From assembly GCA_029262835.1 (NCBI GenBank), contig JAJCYQ010000031.1, positions 24,850 to 88,849 of the forward strand: DNA of 64,000 nucleotides. Reading direction: 5' to 3'. The position numbers and the translations under genes were made by a program. Of this stretch, positions 17,251-25,721 are shown in pieces. The notes beneath the pieces were generated by a model, which made no database searches, was not told the origin of the DNA, and saw nothing but the letters and a program-made list of their open reading frames with translations. The stretch comes from Bacteroidota bacterium. GTDB taxonomy: Bacteria > Bacteroidota > Rhodothermia > Rhodothermales > UBA10348. Position 1 is the first letter of the stretch. The number at the start of each line of letters is the position of its first letter.

Positions 17251-19056
17251 ATGCAGTTCTCTCCACTCGACTGGGCCGTGATGGCGGCGTTTTTCGCCGT
17301 ATCCATCGGAATAGGACTTTCCGTTGCGCGGAAAGCGGGCCGTGATTTCGATTCGTTTTTCCTGGGTGGGAGGAACATGCCGTGGTGGCTGCTCGGTGTG
17401 TCGATGGTCGCTACAACGTTCAGCACCGATACGCCGAACCTGGTCACCGACCTCGTTCGCAGTTCGGGTGTCGTCGGGAACTGGGCGTGGTGGGCCTTCC
17501 TGCTGACCGGGATGCTGACTGTTTTCCTGTATGCGCGGCTGTGGCGGCGCTCCGGGGTCGTGACAGATGTCGAGTTCTACGAAATCCGGTATTCCGGCAG
17601 GCTTGCCGCCTTTTTGCGAGGGTTCCGGGCGGTGTACCTGGGCATCCTGTTCAATATCCTGATCATGGCATCGGTGACGCTTGCCGCCATAAAGATCGGC
17701 AGCATCATGATGGGCTGGTCGCCGCTCCAGACGGTCGTCATTGCTGCGAGCGTGACCATGGTCTACTCGGCCGTCGGTGGCCTGAGGGGCGTCGTGCTGA
17801 CAGATCTGATCCAGTTCGCCATGGCCATGACCGGTTCCATCTGGGCGACCATCCACGTCCTCGGACTGCCCGAAGTCGGCGGACTCGGCGCGCTGCTCGA
17901 GCACCCCAACGTCGTCCCGAAACTGGACTTCCTGCCCGACTTTTCCACCATGCGGATGGATGACCTCGTGCCGCTCTTCATTATACCGCTGGCCGTGCAG
18001 TGGTGGGCGGCCTACTATCCGGGAGCGGAACCCGGCGGTGGTGGATACATCGTGCAGCGCATGCTCTCGGCCCGTGACGAGAAGAACGCCCTCGGCGCGA
18101 CGTTCCTTTTCAATGCGCTGCACTATGCGCTTCGACCGTGGCCCTGGATATTGATTGCGCTGGCATCCATGATCGTCTTCCCCGACCTGGCATCGATTGC
18201 CGAGCGGTTTCCGGATGTCCCCGAACAGGTGGTGCGTAACGACCTGGCCTACCCGGCCATGCTGACCTTCCTGCCCGCTGGCCTGCTCGGACTCGTCGTG
18301 ACGTCGCTGGCTGCGGCGTACATGTCGACCATGTCCACACAGGTCAACTGGGGTGCGAGCATTATTGTCAATGATATATATGAGCGGTTCGTGAACCCAA
18401 CGGCATCGGAAGAGCGGCAGGTTTGGATGGGTCGACTCTGGACGGTCATTCTGATGACGGTCGCGTGTACACTCGCCCTGTTTTTGGAAAATGCCCTGCA
18501 GGTCTTTGAAATCCTGGTCCAGATCGGGGCCGGAACCGGACTGTTGTTCATCCTGCGCTGGTACTGGTGGCGCGTGAACGCCGCCTCGGAACTCACAGCC
18601 ATGATCGTGTCGTTTCTCGTGGCCGTTGTCTTCCAGGTATTCGACGGCTTTGGTATGCCAACCTGGGGGCAACTCGTCTCCGGCGTCGGCATTACGACGC
18701 TCGCCTGGGTCTCGGTGGCGTTTTTCGGCCCAAAAACGGAGATGAGCACACTGGTCTCCTTCGTACAGAAAATCCGTCCAGGTGGGCCCGGGTGGACGGC
18801 CGTTACGAGCGTCATGGAACAGCGTGGACAGGAGTCCGGCTTCTACGGCGAGAGCGGCCAGCCCGGGTCCGCAGACGGTGAACTGCCTGCCTCTTTATTG
18901 GCGGCGTTCCTTGGCGTTGTGGCCATCTACGGCGTGCTGTTCACAACTGGATACGCCCTCTATGGGCAATGGGGCGCCGCCGCGCTGACCGGTACGCTGG
19001 CCCTTGCCGCCGGGCTTTGGCTCGCGCGACTGTGGCGGCGGATTTCATTTCTGTAG
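17251..19056 (+). CDS. Sodium:solute symporter family protein
   Basis: 601 aa inner-membrane transporter of the SSS family (LeuT fold), with about 13-14 membrane helices. N-terminal helix DWAVMAAFFAVSIGIGL is followed by the family-typical FFLGGRNMPWWLLGVSMVAT and TFSTDTPNLVTDLV blocks that hold sodium and substrate sites, and later TDLIQFAMAM and AAAYMSTMSTQVNWGAS (the helix-8 sodium-binding S/T pattern). The solute could be a sugar, amino acid or vitamin and cannot be read from sequence. Start set at ATG 17251; an in-frame TTG three codons upstream is less likely. Divergently arranged with GH109 (132 bp), which would fit uptake of the released sugar, an inference from context. Confidence 0.85.
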   Translation: MQFSPLDWAVMAAFFAVSIGIGLSVARKAGRDFDSFFLGGRNMPWWLLGVSMVATTFSTDTPNLVTDLVRSSGVVGNWAWWAFLLTGMLTVFLYARLWRRSGVVTDVEFYEIRYSGRLAAFLRGFRAVYLGILFNILIMASVTLAAIKIGSIMMGWSPLQTVVIAASVTMVYSAVGGLRGVVLTDLIQFAMAMTGSIWATIHVLGLPEVGGLGALLEHPNVVPKLDFLPDFSTMRMDDLVPLFIIPLAVQWWAAYYPGAEPGGGGYIVQRMLSARDEKNALGATFLFNALHYALRPWPWILIALASMIVFPDLASIAERFPDVPEQVVRNDLAYPAMLTFLPAGLLGLVVTSLAAAYMSTMSTQVNWGASIIVNDIYERFVNPTASEERQVWMGRLWTVILMTVACTLALFLENALQVFEILVQIGAGTGLLFILRWYWWRVNAASELTAMIVSFLVAVVFQVFDGFGMPTWGQLVSGVGITTLAWVSVAFFGPKTEMSTLVSFVQKIRPGGPGWTAVTSVMEQRGQESGFYGESGQPGSADGELPASLLAAFLGVVAIYGVLFTTGYALYGQWGAAALTGTLALAAGLWLARLWRRISFL

Positions 19057-19159
19057 AAGCCCGTTGAAAAACCATCGCACACCCGTCTTCGGCGCGGCGC
19101 AGGTTCAGCCTTCAAAACCCGGGCAGGTGATATATGGGTTGAAGACACGCTGCACCAAA

Positions 19160-19202
19160 GAAGCAGGCTCATCTTTCAAAGTCTGAAGGATGAGCCTGCT
19201 TC
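19160..19202. repeat. Near-palindromic interspersed repeat, copy 1
   Basis: Arms GAAGCAGGCTCATC (19160-19173) and GATGAGCCTGCTTC (19189-19202) are perfect inverted repeats of 14 bp around a 15-nt centre that is itself partly palindromic. The inner 35 bp (19164-19198) recur exactly, in reverse orientation, at 56619-56653, and similarity continues outside (a CTGGCGAGGGT segment on one side). Two further half-sites with GCAGG[C/T]TCAGCCTTCA lie at 19099-19114 and 19249-19264. The gap 19057-19354 holds nothing else but these and a small tandem repeat. No U-run follows, so a repeat element rather than a simple terminator is the better reading, though it may fold in mRNA. Confidence 0.75.
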
Positions 19203-19321
19203 TCAGGCCAACCCTCGCCAGCGCAATGGTGTTACTTTCTCGATTTATGCAGGCTCAGCCTTCATGGGCCGGGAAGCCAGGAAATCGGGCGCCACCCTCG
19301 GATCCGAGCGCTATAGCATCT

Positions 19322-19345
19322 TGGCGCACTGGCGCACTGGCGCAC
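19322..19345. repeat. Octamer tandem repeat (3 copies)
   Basis: TGGCGCAC occurs three times in direct succession just downstream of the PepSY gene stop codon, outside any gene. It looks like a replication-slippage array with no evident function. Confidence 0.7.
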
Positions 19346-19354
19346 GTTGGATCT

Positions 19355-19918
19355 TCAACCAGATCCCGTCCGCGGCCCTCCCGACGGCCTCTTCCGCGGC
19401 CCACCGCCCGGCTTGTTTTTCCGGCGCCGAGAACGAAAGGGCAGAATGAACAGCCACAATCCCGTAACGAGCAGTACCAGCAGGCCCACGCCGCTCGGTA
19501 AAAACAATCCCAGTTTCGTCCAGTCACCCCCGAACCAGGACCCGTCATGCAACGCCTCTATGACATCGCTCCGACGGTAGGCGGTATGCAGCACCTCGCC
19601 TGTACCCAGATCAATCTGGACCTCCCAGTCGCTGTGCAGACGGACTTTCACGACGCCCTTGCCGGGCCTGACGTCGAGGCGATCTATATCGTCCCACGAC
19701 GCGACGTCAAACTGCGGATGGTCCCGCATGACCGCCAGGATGTCGCTGAGCTCCACCACCGGTTCCGTGCCCGTGCCGCGGAATTCATCCGGCTGCACCC
19801 AGGACGACTGCTTCTTGATCTGGAGCAACAGTCCGGTCACGACGACGATCAGCATGGGCACGAGTATGCCAATGCCAATCCAGTAGTGGATTTTGCGGGT
19901 CGACCTGTTGAGATTCAT
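19355..19918 (-). CDS. PepSY-associated membrane domain protein
   Basis: 187 aa with two membrane segments (about residues 12-34 and 140-162) flanking a periplasmic PepSY-like domain; the N-terminal RKIHYWIGIGILVPMLIVVVTG is the typical start of PepSY-TM proteins and the tail is a basic, Gly/Pro-rich cytoplasmic stretch (RSRRRKNKPGGG). Family members are linked to iron-siderophore reduction or to control of extracytoplasmic proteases, with no direct biochemical role proven for this short form. The ATG overlaps the icd stop by 4 bases, so it is translated with icd, an unusual pairing with no known functional reason. Confidence 0.75.
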   Translation of the reverse strand: MNLNRSTRKIHYWIGIGILVPMLIVVVTGLLLQIKKQSSWVQPDEFRGTGTEPVVELSDILAVMRDHPQFDVASWDDIDRLDVRPGKGVVKVRLHSDWEVQIDLGTGEVLHTAYRRSDVIEALHDGSWFGGDWTKLGLFLPSGVGLLVLLVTGLWLFILPFRSRRRKNKPGGGPRKRPSGGPRTGSG

Positions 19919-21366
19919 TCCCCCTGGCCGAGCGAGTATCCGCGTACACCGTCGAACGTGTACAGGTGTTCGGTCTTGATGACGTCAAGACCAGCCCCAT
20001 GAATGGCCGCGAGCAGAGCCAGCACGTCATCGAACGTCAGCTTTGTCTCGGGCGCAACCGGTACAAAGCGACACCGCCAGTGGTCGGACCAGAACGTCTC
20101 CGGCAACCCGTCCGGATAGACCTTCACGCCACGGTTCGTGATCATTTTGAGCTTCAGTGTGGTCCCGGCAGCTGCCGATTCGAGCGCCTTCCCGAGCACA
20201 TCCGGATGGCGATCGCCTTCGTCCCAGTCCAGAAAAACGTCAATGCCTTCGAGTACCTTCGTCGACGTTGTCCTGCGCGGCTTCGGCACGGTAATGGCCC
20301 CTTTACGGTATTTCACGCGGCGGAGCTTCCTGGGCTCATTGCCGAGGTTGGCGATCACCGCATCGGTGAACCCGAACGTACCCACCTCGCGCTCGGAGAG
20401 TCCTTCCCGGTAGATGTCGGCCGTATGGATGCCCGACTCCAACGCGCACAGCCACGCGTTTTCAATGCGCTCTGCCACGTCTCCGAGTCCCAGATGAACC
20501 AGCATCTGGGTAGCCGCCACCAACAGGCCCGACGGATTGGCGATTTTCCGGCCGGCAATATCGGGCGCCGACCCGTGGATGGCCTCGAACATGGCGACTT
20601 CGTCTCCGATGTTGGCCGATCCCGCCAGTCCCACGGAACCTGCAATCTGAGAAGCAATGTCCGAAAGGATATCGCCATACAGATTGAGCGTACAGATCAC
20701 GTCGAACCGCTCGGGCTGCTCGGCAACGCGCGCCGCACCAATGTCAATGATGTAGTGGTCCGACTCTATGTCTGGATACTCGGCCGCGATTTCGTCGAAC
20801 ACCTTGTGGAAGAGCCCGTCCGTGTGCTTCATGATGTTATCCTTCGTCATGCACGTGACGGTCTCGCGCCCGTAGGCCCGTGCATATTCAAAGGCATACC
20901 GGACGATACGCTCTGTGCCGGGACGCGTAATCAGCTTCAGCACCTGGGCAACCTCGTTGGTCTGCTGGTGCTCAATGCCCGCGTAGAGGTCCTCCTCGTT
21001 CTCGCGCACAATAACCAGGTCCATCGTCGGATGCTGGCTCGTCACGAACGGCGCATACGATTTTGAAGGACGCACATTCGCATACAGGCTGAGCGACTTG
21101 CGAATGGTCACATTCAAGCTCTTGTACCCACCGCCCTGCGGCGTCGTGATCGGCGCTTTCAGGAACACCTTGTTGCGACGAATCACATCCCACGCATCGG
21201 GAGCCAGACCCGATGTATAACCGGCCTCGAACATCTCCTTGCCCACCTTGATCTCCTCGTAGCGGAGCGGCGCCCCGGCCGCATCCAGAATACGGAGCGT
21301 GGCCTCCATGATTTCGGGTCCAATCCCGTCTCCGCGGGCAATGGTGATGGGAATCTGTTGTGACAT
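19915..21366 (-). CDS. icd: Isocitrate dehydrogenase, long type I form (Thermus/Rickettsia-like)
   Basis: 483 aa; converts isocitrate to 2-oxoglutarate in the TCA cycle. The decarboxylating dehydrogenase core covers residues 1 to about 335: ARGDGIGPEIM, VTIRKSLSLYANVRPSKSY, RENEEDLYAGIEH (substrate site), NLYGDILSDIASQIAGSVGL (metal aspartates) and EAIHGSAPDIAGRKIANPSG. A C-terminal extension of about 140 residues after GAITVPKPRR is the mark of the longer IDH form seen in Thermus and relatives, as opposed to the 410-aa E. coli type. Cofactor (NADP or NAD) is not certain from motif reading alone. Cotranscribed with the PepSY gene; a second, older-type IDH is not in the window. Confidence 0.93.
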   Translation of the reverse strand: MSQQIPITIARGDGIGPEIMEATLRILDAAGAPLRYEEIKVGKEMFEAGYTSGLAPDAWDVIRRNKVFLKAPITTPQGGGYKSLNVTIRKSLSLYANVRPSKSYAPFVTSQHPTMDLVIVRENEEDLYAGIEHQQTNEVAQVLKLITRPGTERIVRYAFEYARAYGRETVTCMTKDNIMKHTDGLFHKVFDEIAAEYPDIESDHYIIDIGAARVAEQPERFDVICTLNLYGDILSDIASQIAGSVGLAGSANIGDEVAMFEAIHGSAPDIAGRKIANPSGLLVAATQMLVHLGLGDVAERIENAWLCALESGIHTADIYREGLSEREVGTFGFTDAVIANLGNEPRKLRRVKYRKGAITVPKPRRTTSTKVLEGIDVFLDWDEGDRHPDVLGKALESAAAGTTLKLKMITNRGVKVYPDGLPETFWSDHWRCRFVPVAPETKLTFDDVLALLAAIHGAGLDVIKTEHLYTFDGVRGYSLGQGE

Positions 21367-21464
21367 GGAAGTTGCGTTCAGGTGGTTGACGGTAGATGCA
21401 GCCGTAGCAGCATACGAATACGGAATCAGCCCATAGTCACGCCACGGAACCGCCTCCGGTTCCC

Positions 21465-22799
21465 CTACCCGGCAAGCAGAGCGGACAGTGACGCGGGAGC
21501 ACCCAGCACTTCAGCACCCTCTGCCGGCTCATCCGTGAAGAAAACGGAGCGGACGCGGTGCTCCGGACAGGCCGTCTCGTAGGCTGCCCGCCAGCGCTCC
21601 AGTACGGTTTCAGCGCCCTCCTTGCGGGCGATGGCCCACGCCGCGCCCCCGAATCCCGCCCCAAACGACGACGCGGCCACCGCTCCGGCCTCAAGTGCCT
21701 GCGCCACGAGCCGGTTCGTTTCGGGCACCTGGTTACCCAACCATTCGTCGGCCATCTGTTGGCTGCGCGCCACATACCGGCCAAACGCCGACCAGTCGCC
21801 TGACTGCCAGGCGTCGACGACGCCAGGAATGACCACCGTGCATTCATCGTGGAACTGGGCGAACCGGTGCCAGAGCGCCGTTCTGTCTTCTGCACTCGTC
21901 GCGATAGCGTCAATAAGTTCAATAATGCGGCCCTCCTCGAACGCCTCGCTCTCCATGGCGGCCCCGATCACGGGCGGCGACGTACCGTGTCGCCGCGCAA
22001 ACTCCTGGCCAATGCGCGCGGCCAGGTCCGATGCTGTATTGTAGCGCTCGCGGGCAGATGTCGCCTTGGGCGCCGCGACGCCGCTTACGCCGATCAGGAG
22101 TTGCATGTCACCGGGCCACGCAAGCGTCAGCAGGCGCTCGACCGGGTGATAGCCGAACAGGCCGACCTCGCCTTCGCGCCCCATGACAATAGCCGTATGA
22201 TCCTGTGAGCCACCCCGCAGTCCGACACCACTGCCGCCCGTCATCGACCCGAAATCATATCCCGACTCGACAGCACCCAGAAAAGCACACCAGTCACCCA
22301 CGGAACGGACCGACTCCTTCAGGCGCGGATTCGAGGCCACCTCCGGCACCATGAAAAGTGCCAGTGCCGACAGCACGAGGAGCGCCGACGACGAACTCAT
22401 GCCCGATGCAGATGGTATATCGCCCCGGAACACGAGCCGGACGCCCGAAGAGGGTGTGGGGGCGTGCGACAGAAGCCGGCGGGCCGCCGCCGACGGGTAG
22501 GCATACCAACCCTGCATTTCCGGAGGTGGGGCCAGTGGCAGCGCCATGCGCTGACCGCTCGAGAGGTCCATCATCTCAAATACAGGCTCGTCCGTCCGGA
22601 CCGCTATTCCGGTCATTTTCCGGGTCGATGCGCACGTCAGACTGATGCCACCGGCATAGTCGGTGTGTTTACCGAGCAGTTCCACACGTCCCGGAACACG
22701 AAGGGCCATGGCCTCTACATCTCCGGACACATCCTCGAGCAGGGGCAGCAGGTCCAGGATCCAGGCATTCCTGCGGTGTCGAATATCAGTCAGCGTCAT
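21465..22799 (-). CDS. GHMP-family sugar kinase, galactokinase-like with altered signature
   Basis: 444 aa cytosolic kinase. Three GHMP motifs are clear: GRVELLGKHTDYAGG near 37-51, the phosphate loop GDIPSASGMSSSSAL near 128-142 and the C-terminal SSFGAGFGGAAWAI near 378-391. In true galactokinase the first motif is GRVNLIGEHTDY, where the glutamate contacts the sugar; here asparagine is glutamate and the glutamate is lysine, so the substrate is probably not plain galactose. I recall this RVExxGKHTDYAGG variant in a separate clade annotated as galactokinase family, without firm biochemistry. No galT, galE or mutarotase is next to it. Divergent from nuoJ with 111 bp between. Confidence 0.75.
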   Translation of the reverse strand: MTLTDIRHRRNAWILDLLPLLEDVSGDVEAMALRVPGRVELLGKHTDYAGGISLTCASTRKMTGIAVRTDEPVFEMMDLSSGQRMALPLAPPPEMQGWYAYPSAAARRLLSHAPTPSSGVRLVFRGDIPSASGMSSSSALLVLSALALFMVPEVASNPRLKESVRSVGDWCAFLGAVESGYDFGSMTGGSGVGLRGGSQDHTAIVMGREGEVGLFGYHPVERLLTLAWPGDMQLLIGVSGVAAPKATSARERYNTASDLAARIGQEFARRHGTSPPVIGAAMESEAFEEGRIIELIDAIATSAEDRTALWHRFAQFHDECTVVIPGVVDAWQSGDWSAFGRYVARSQQMADEWLGNQVPETNRLVAQALEAGAVAASSFGAGFGGAAWAIARKEGAETVLERWRAAYETACPEHRVRSVFFTDEPAEGAEVLGAPASLSALLAG

Positions 22800-22910
22800 C
22801 CTTCGAATATACGATCAGGCATGCTTCTACTCTTTACCGGATTTTTTCTTGCCGCCCAACGGACAGGTCGCTAACTTCGACCCCGATATATCTGACCGGA
22901 CCCCACCAAC

Positions 22911-23420
22911 ATGGCTGCCCAGATTCTGTTTTTCGTGCTCGCCACCGTCGCCATTGCTGGCGCGCTCGGCATGCTCGTCTCCCGCAACCCGGTCAACAGT
23001 GCCCTCTGGCTGATCCTGAACCTGTTTTGCGTGGCAGGACTCTACCTCACGCTGAATGCAACGTTCATTGCTGTCATCCAGGTGCTGGTCTACGCCGGTG
23101 CCATCATGGTCCTCTTCCTGTTCGTCATCATGTTGCTCAATCTGGCGGCACTTCCCGACGTACGGCGCTTCGAGTGGCGAAAAGGTGTTGCATACGTCTT
23201 GAGCATGGGCCTGTTGTCCATGCTTTCGTTTGTAGTGGCATCGAGCCTCGGCGTTCTTCCCGAGCCGCAGTCACTACAGGCGGCGGCAGACAGTGGAACC
23301 GCCAATACACTTGCCAAGTCGCTGTTCGTTGAATTTGCCCTGCCGTTTGAAATGATCGGCATTCTGCTGCTCGCGGCGACTATCGGTGCTGTCATGCTCT
23401 CCAAACGCAAGCCTGTCTGA
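22911..23420 (+). CDS. nuoJ: NADH-quinone oxidoreductase subunit J
   Basis: 169 aa membrane subunit (Nqo10) of respiratory complex I with five helices; helix 3 carries the conserved [18 protein letters not shown] stretch (about 61-78), whose glutamate-poor pi-bulge region links the quinone site to proton channels. First gene of a nuoJKLM-nhaD-pcd-nuoN unit; the other complex I genes (A-I) are not adjacent, so complex I is split over at least two loci, as in Rhodothermus. No strong ribosome site before the ATG. The stop overlaps the nuoK start (TGATG). Confidence 0.95.
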   Translation: MAAQILFFVLATVAIAGALGMLVSRNPVNSALWLILNLFCVAGLYLTLNATFIAVIQVLVYAGAIMVLFLFVIMLLNLAALPDVRRFEWRKGVAYVLSMGLLSMLSFVVASSLGVLPEPQSLQAAADSGTANTLAKSLFVEFALPFEMIGILLLAATIGAVMLSKRKPV

Positions 23421-23725
23421 TGGAAATCACCCTCAATTGGTATCTGTATCTGAGTGCCATCCTGTTCACCATGGGTGTGATCGGGTTCCTGTTCCGCAGG
23501 GATGTCATCATCATGCTCATGTCCATCGAACTCATGCTCAACGCGGTCAACATCACGCTTGTCGCCCTGAGTCAGACCATGGGCAGTCCGGCGGGCCAAA
23601 TCCTGGTGTTCTTCGTCATGGCGGTCGCAGCGGCAGAAGCCGCCATCGGCCTGGCGCTTGTCATTGCGGCCTTCCGCAACAAGCTGACCATCGACGTGAC
23701 CGAGTTCAACCTCTTCAAATACTAG
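23420..23725 (+). CDS. nuoK: NADH-quinone oxidoreductase subunit K
   Basis: 101 aa, exactly the size of NuoK/Nqo11/ND4L, with three membrane helices. The two buried carboxylates of the proton path are present: the glutamate in [12 protein letters not shown] (helix 2) and the one in [12 protein letters not shown] (helix 3). Overlaps nuoJ by one base and precedes nuoL by 7 bp, so translation is coupled. Confidence 0.96.
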   Translation: MEITLNWYLYLSAILFTMGVIGFLFRRDVIIMLMSIELMLNAVNITLVALSQTMGSPAGQILVFFVMAVAAAEAAIGLALVIAAFRNKLTIDVTEFNLFKY

Positions 23726-23732
23726 AAGCGTG

Positions 23733-25715
23733 ATGGATTCAGCTTCCCTGATTTACGCCATTCTGCTCTTTCCGCTTGCCGGGGCAGCCATCAATGGGCT
23801 GTTGGGGCTGTTCATGCCCTCGTGGAGGAAGCAGGAACGCCTTATCGGCATTCTTGGAACGGCTATGGTTGCCCTTCCATTCGCGGCTTTCGTGGTTCTT
23901 TTCCTGTCATTTGACGGAAACGCCAGCATTACGCGCTTCTTTACGTGGATGGCCGCCGGTGATCTGACCATTGACTTCGCCTACAGGATAGACCAGTTGT
24001 CCCTGCTCATGGGCCTCGTGGTGACGGGCGTTGGCAGTCTCATCCACGTGTATTCCATCGGCTACATGCATGGCGATGACGGGTTCTGGCGCTTTTTCGC
24101 CTATCTGAACCTGTTCATTTTCATGATGCTCAACCTCATTCTCGGTGACAACCTTGTGGTTCTGTTCCTTGGATGGGAAGGCGTGGGACTGTGCTCCTAC
24201 CTGCTGATCGGTTTCTGGTACAGGAACCTGGCCAACAGCGCCGCCGCCAACAAGGCGTTCATCATGAACCGTGTGGGCGACTTTGCCTTTCTTGTGGCCA
24301 TGTTCATCCTGTTCCGGGAAGTTGGTGCACTCGACATGAGTTCGCTGATTGCAGCTGGTTCGAGCATGGATCCGACCATGCTGTCGCTCGCCGTCTTCCT
24401 GCTCTTCATGGGAGCGACAGGCAAATCGGCACAGATTCCGCTCTTTACGTGGCTTCCGGACGCCATGGCCGGCCCCACCCCTGTATCGGCCCTCATCCAT
24501 GCGGCCACCATGGTAACGTCCGGACTGTACCTGCTGGCCCGCCTTTCGCCACTCGTCCTCCTGGCACCCGGCGTCATGACGCTGATCGCCATTGTGGGCG
24601 CGACGACCGCGCTGGTGGCGGCTACCATTGCCATCACGCAGAATGACATCAAGAAGGTACTTGCCTATTCCACGGTGTCACAGCTCGGCTACATGTTCGT
24701 TGCAACGGGTGTCGGCGCCTTTTACGTAGCCATCTTCCATGTCATGACGCATGCCTTTTTCAAAGGCTGCCTGTTCCTCGGGTCGGGGAGCGTCATCCAT
24801 GGCATGCATCACGTGGAGCACGAGCTTGCCCACGATGGCCACGGCCACAAACTGGACCCGCAGGACATGCGCACGATGGGGGGACTCAAACAGTTCATGC
24901 CAGCTACGCGCATGACCTTCCTCATTTCAACACTCGCCATTGCCGGTATTCCCCTGCTGGCCGGGTTCTTCTCCAAGGACGAGATCCTGTTCAAAGCCTT
25001 TGAGGCCGCGTCGTTCGGCTTCCCCGCCGCCTGGTTCGTGTGGGGAGTGGGTCTCATGACGGCGCTCCTCACAGCTATCTACATGATCCGGGCCTACGTA
25101 CTGACCTTTGAAGGGTCGCCGCGCTGGCCACATGCCGATACGCTGCACCCGCACGAATCGCCCGCTTCCATGACAGTGCCCCTGTGGGTGCTTGCCGGAC
25201 TTTCCGTAGTTGGTGGTTTCCTGGGCATTCCGGCGGTCATTGCGCACGGCGACCTGAACTGGATCCACCATTGGCTCGCTGGCGATCATGGCCCTGTTGC
25301 TGAACGGCTTTTCGACGGTCACGTCGCACTCGCCATGGAGTGGGCCTTGATTGCACTCGGCTCGGGAGTCGCCATCGTGGGCGTTACGCTCGGCTGGCGA
25401 TGGTACACGCGGCAGGGCCTCGCCTTTGATGACGCGCTGGCCAGCCGTTTCGGCGGCCTCTGGAAACTCTTCCAGGGAAAATACTTCGTGGACGAAGCCT
25501 ACGACAAGGCCATCGTCCGCCCCATCATCGGAGGCGCCCGGTATGTATTCGCCCCGTTTGACAAATATGTGGTTGACGGACTCGTCAATGGTACGGCATT
25601 TTTGACCCGTGCCCTCAGTTTCGTGCTGAAGTACTTCCAGACCGGGCTTGTTCCTTCCTATGCCGTCGGTATTGTCTTTGGCGTCGTTCTCATCGTCTGG
25701 CTCATGCTATTCTAG
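23733..25715 (+). CDS. nuoL: NADH-quinone oxidoreductase subunit L
   Basis: 660 aa antiporter-like proton-pumping subunit (Nqo12/ND5) with about 16 helices and the C-terminal lateral helix. Channel residues are visible: the glutamate in LGWEGVGLCSYLLIGFW, the lysine in GATGKSAQIPLFTWLPDA, AGPTPVSALIHAATMV and the second lysine in ITQNDIKKVLAYST. Start set at ATG 23733; the preceding in-frame GTG is one codon upstream. A histidine-rich loop (HHVEHELAHDGHGHKLD near 349-365) lies between helices and is seen in related NuoL proteins. Part of the same operon as nuoJ-nuoN. Confidence 0.96.
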   Translation: MDSASLIYAILLFPLAGAAINGLLGLFMPSWRKQERLIGILGTAMVALPFAAFVVLFLSFDGNASITRFFTWMAAGDLTIDFAYRIDQLSLLMGLVVTGVGSLIHVYSIGYMHGDDGFWRFFAYLNLFIFMMLNLILGDNLVVLFLGWEGVGLCSYLLIGFWYRNLANSAAANKAFIMNRVGDFAFLVAMFILFREVGALDMSSLIAAGSSMDPTMLSLAVFLLFMGATGKSAQIPLFTWLPDAMAGPTPVSALIHAATMVTSGLYLLARLSPLVLLAPGVMTLIAIVGATTALVAATIAITQNDIKKVLAYSTVSQLGYMFVATGVGAFYVAIFHVMTHAFFKGCLFLGSGSVIHGMHHVEHELAHDGHGHKLDPQDMRTMGGLKQFMPATRMTFLISTLAIAGIPLLAGFFSKDEILFKAFEAASFGFPAAWFVWGVGLMTALLTAIYMIRAYVLTFEGSPRWPHADTLHPHESPASMTVPLWVLAGLSVVGGFLGIPAVIAHGDLNWIHHWLAGDHGPVAERLFDGHVALAMEWALIALGSGVAIVGVTLGWRWYTRQGLAFDDALASRFGGLWKLFQGKYFVDEAYDKAIVRPIIGGARYVFAPFDKYVVDGLVNGTAFLTRALSFVLKYFQTGLVPSYAVGIVFGVVLIVWLMLF

Positions 25716-25721
25716 GGACTC

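Noticed and set aside
17161..18672. 503-codon frame antisense to the sodium:solute symporter
   Set aside because: Gln/His/Arg-rich shadow of hydrophobic codons; no domain.
19160..19202. Palindrome as a Rho-independent terminator of the symporter gene
   Set aside because: No T-run follows on either strand and the exact sequence recurs in another intergenic region in reverse, so a repeat element is the better reading; a folding role in mRNA is not excluded.
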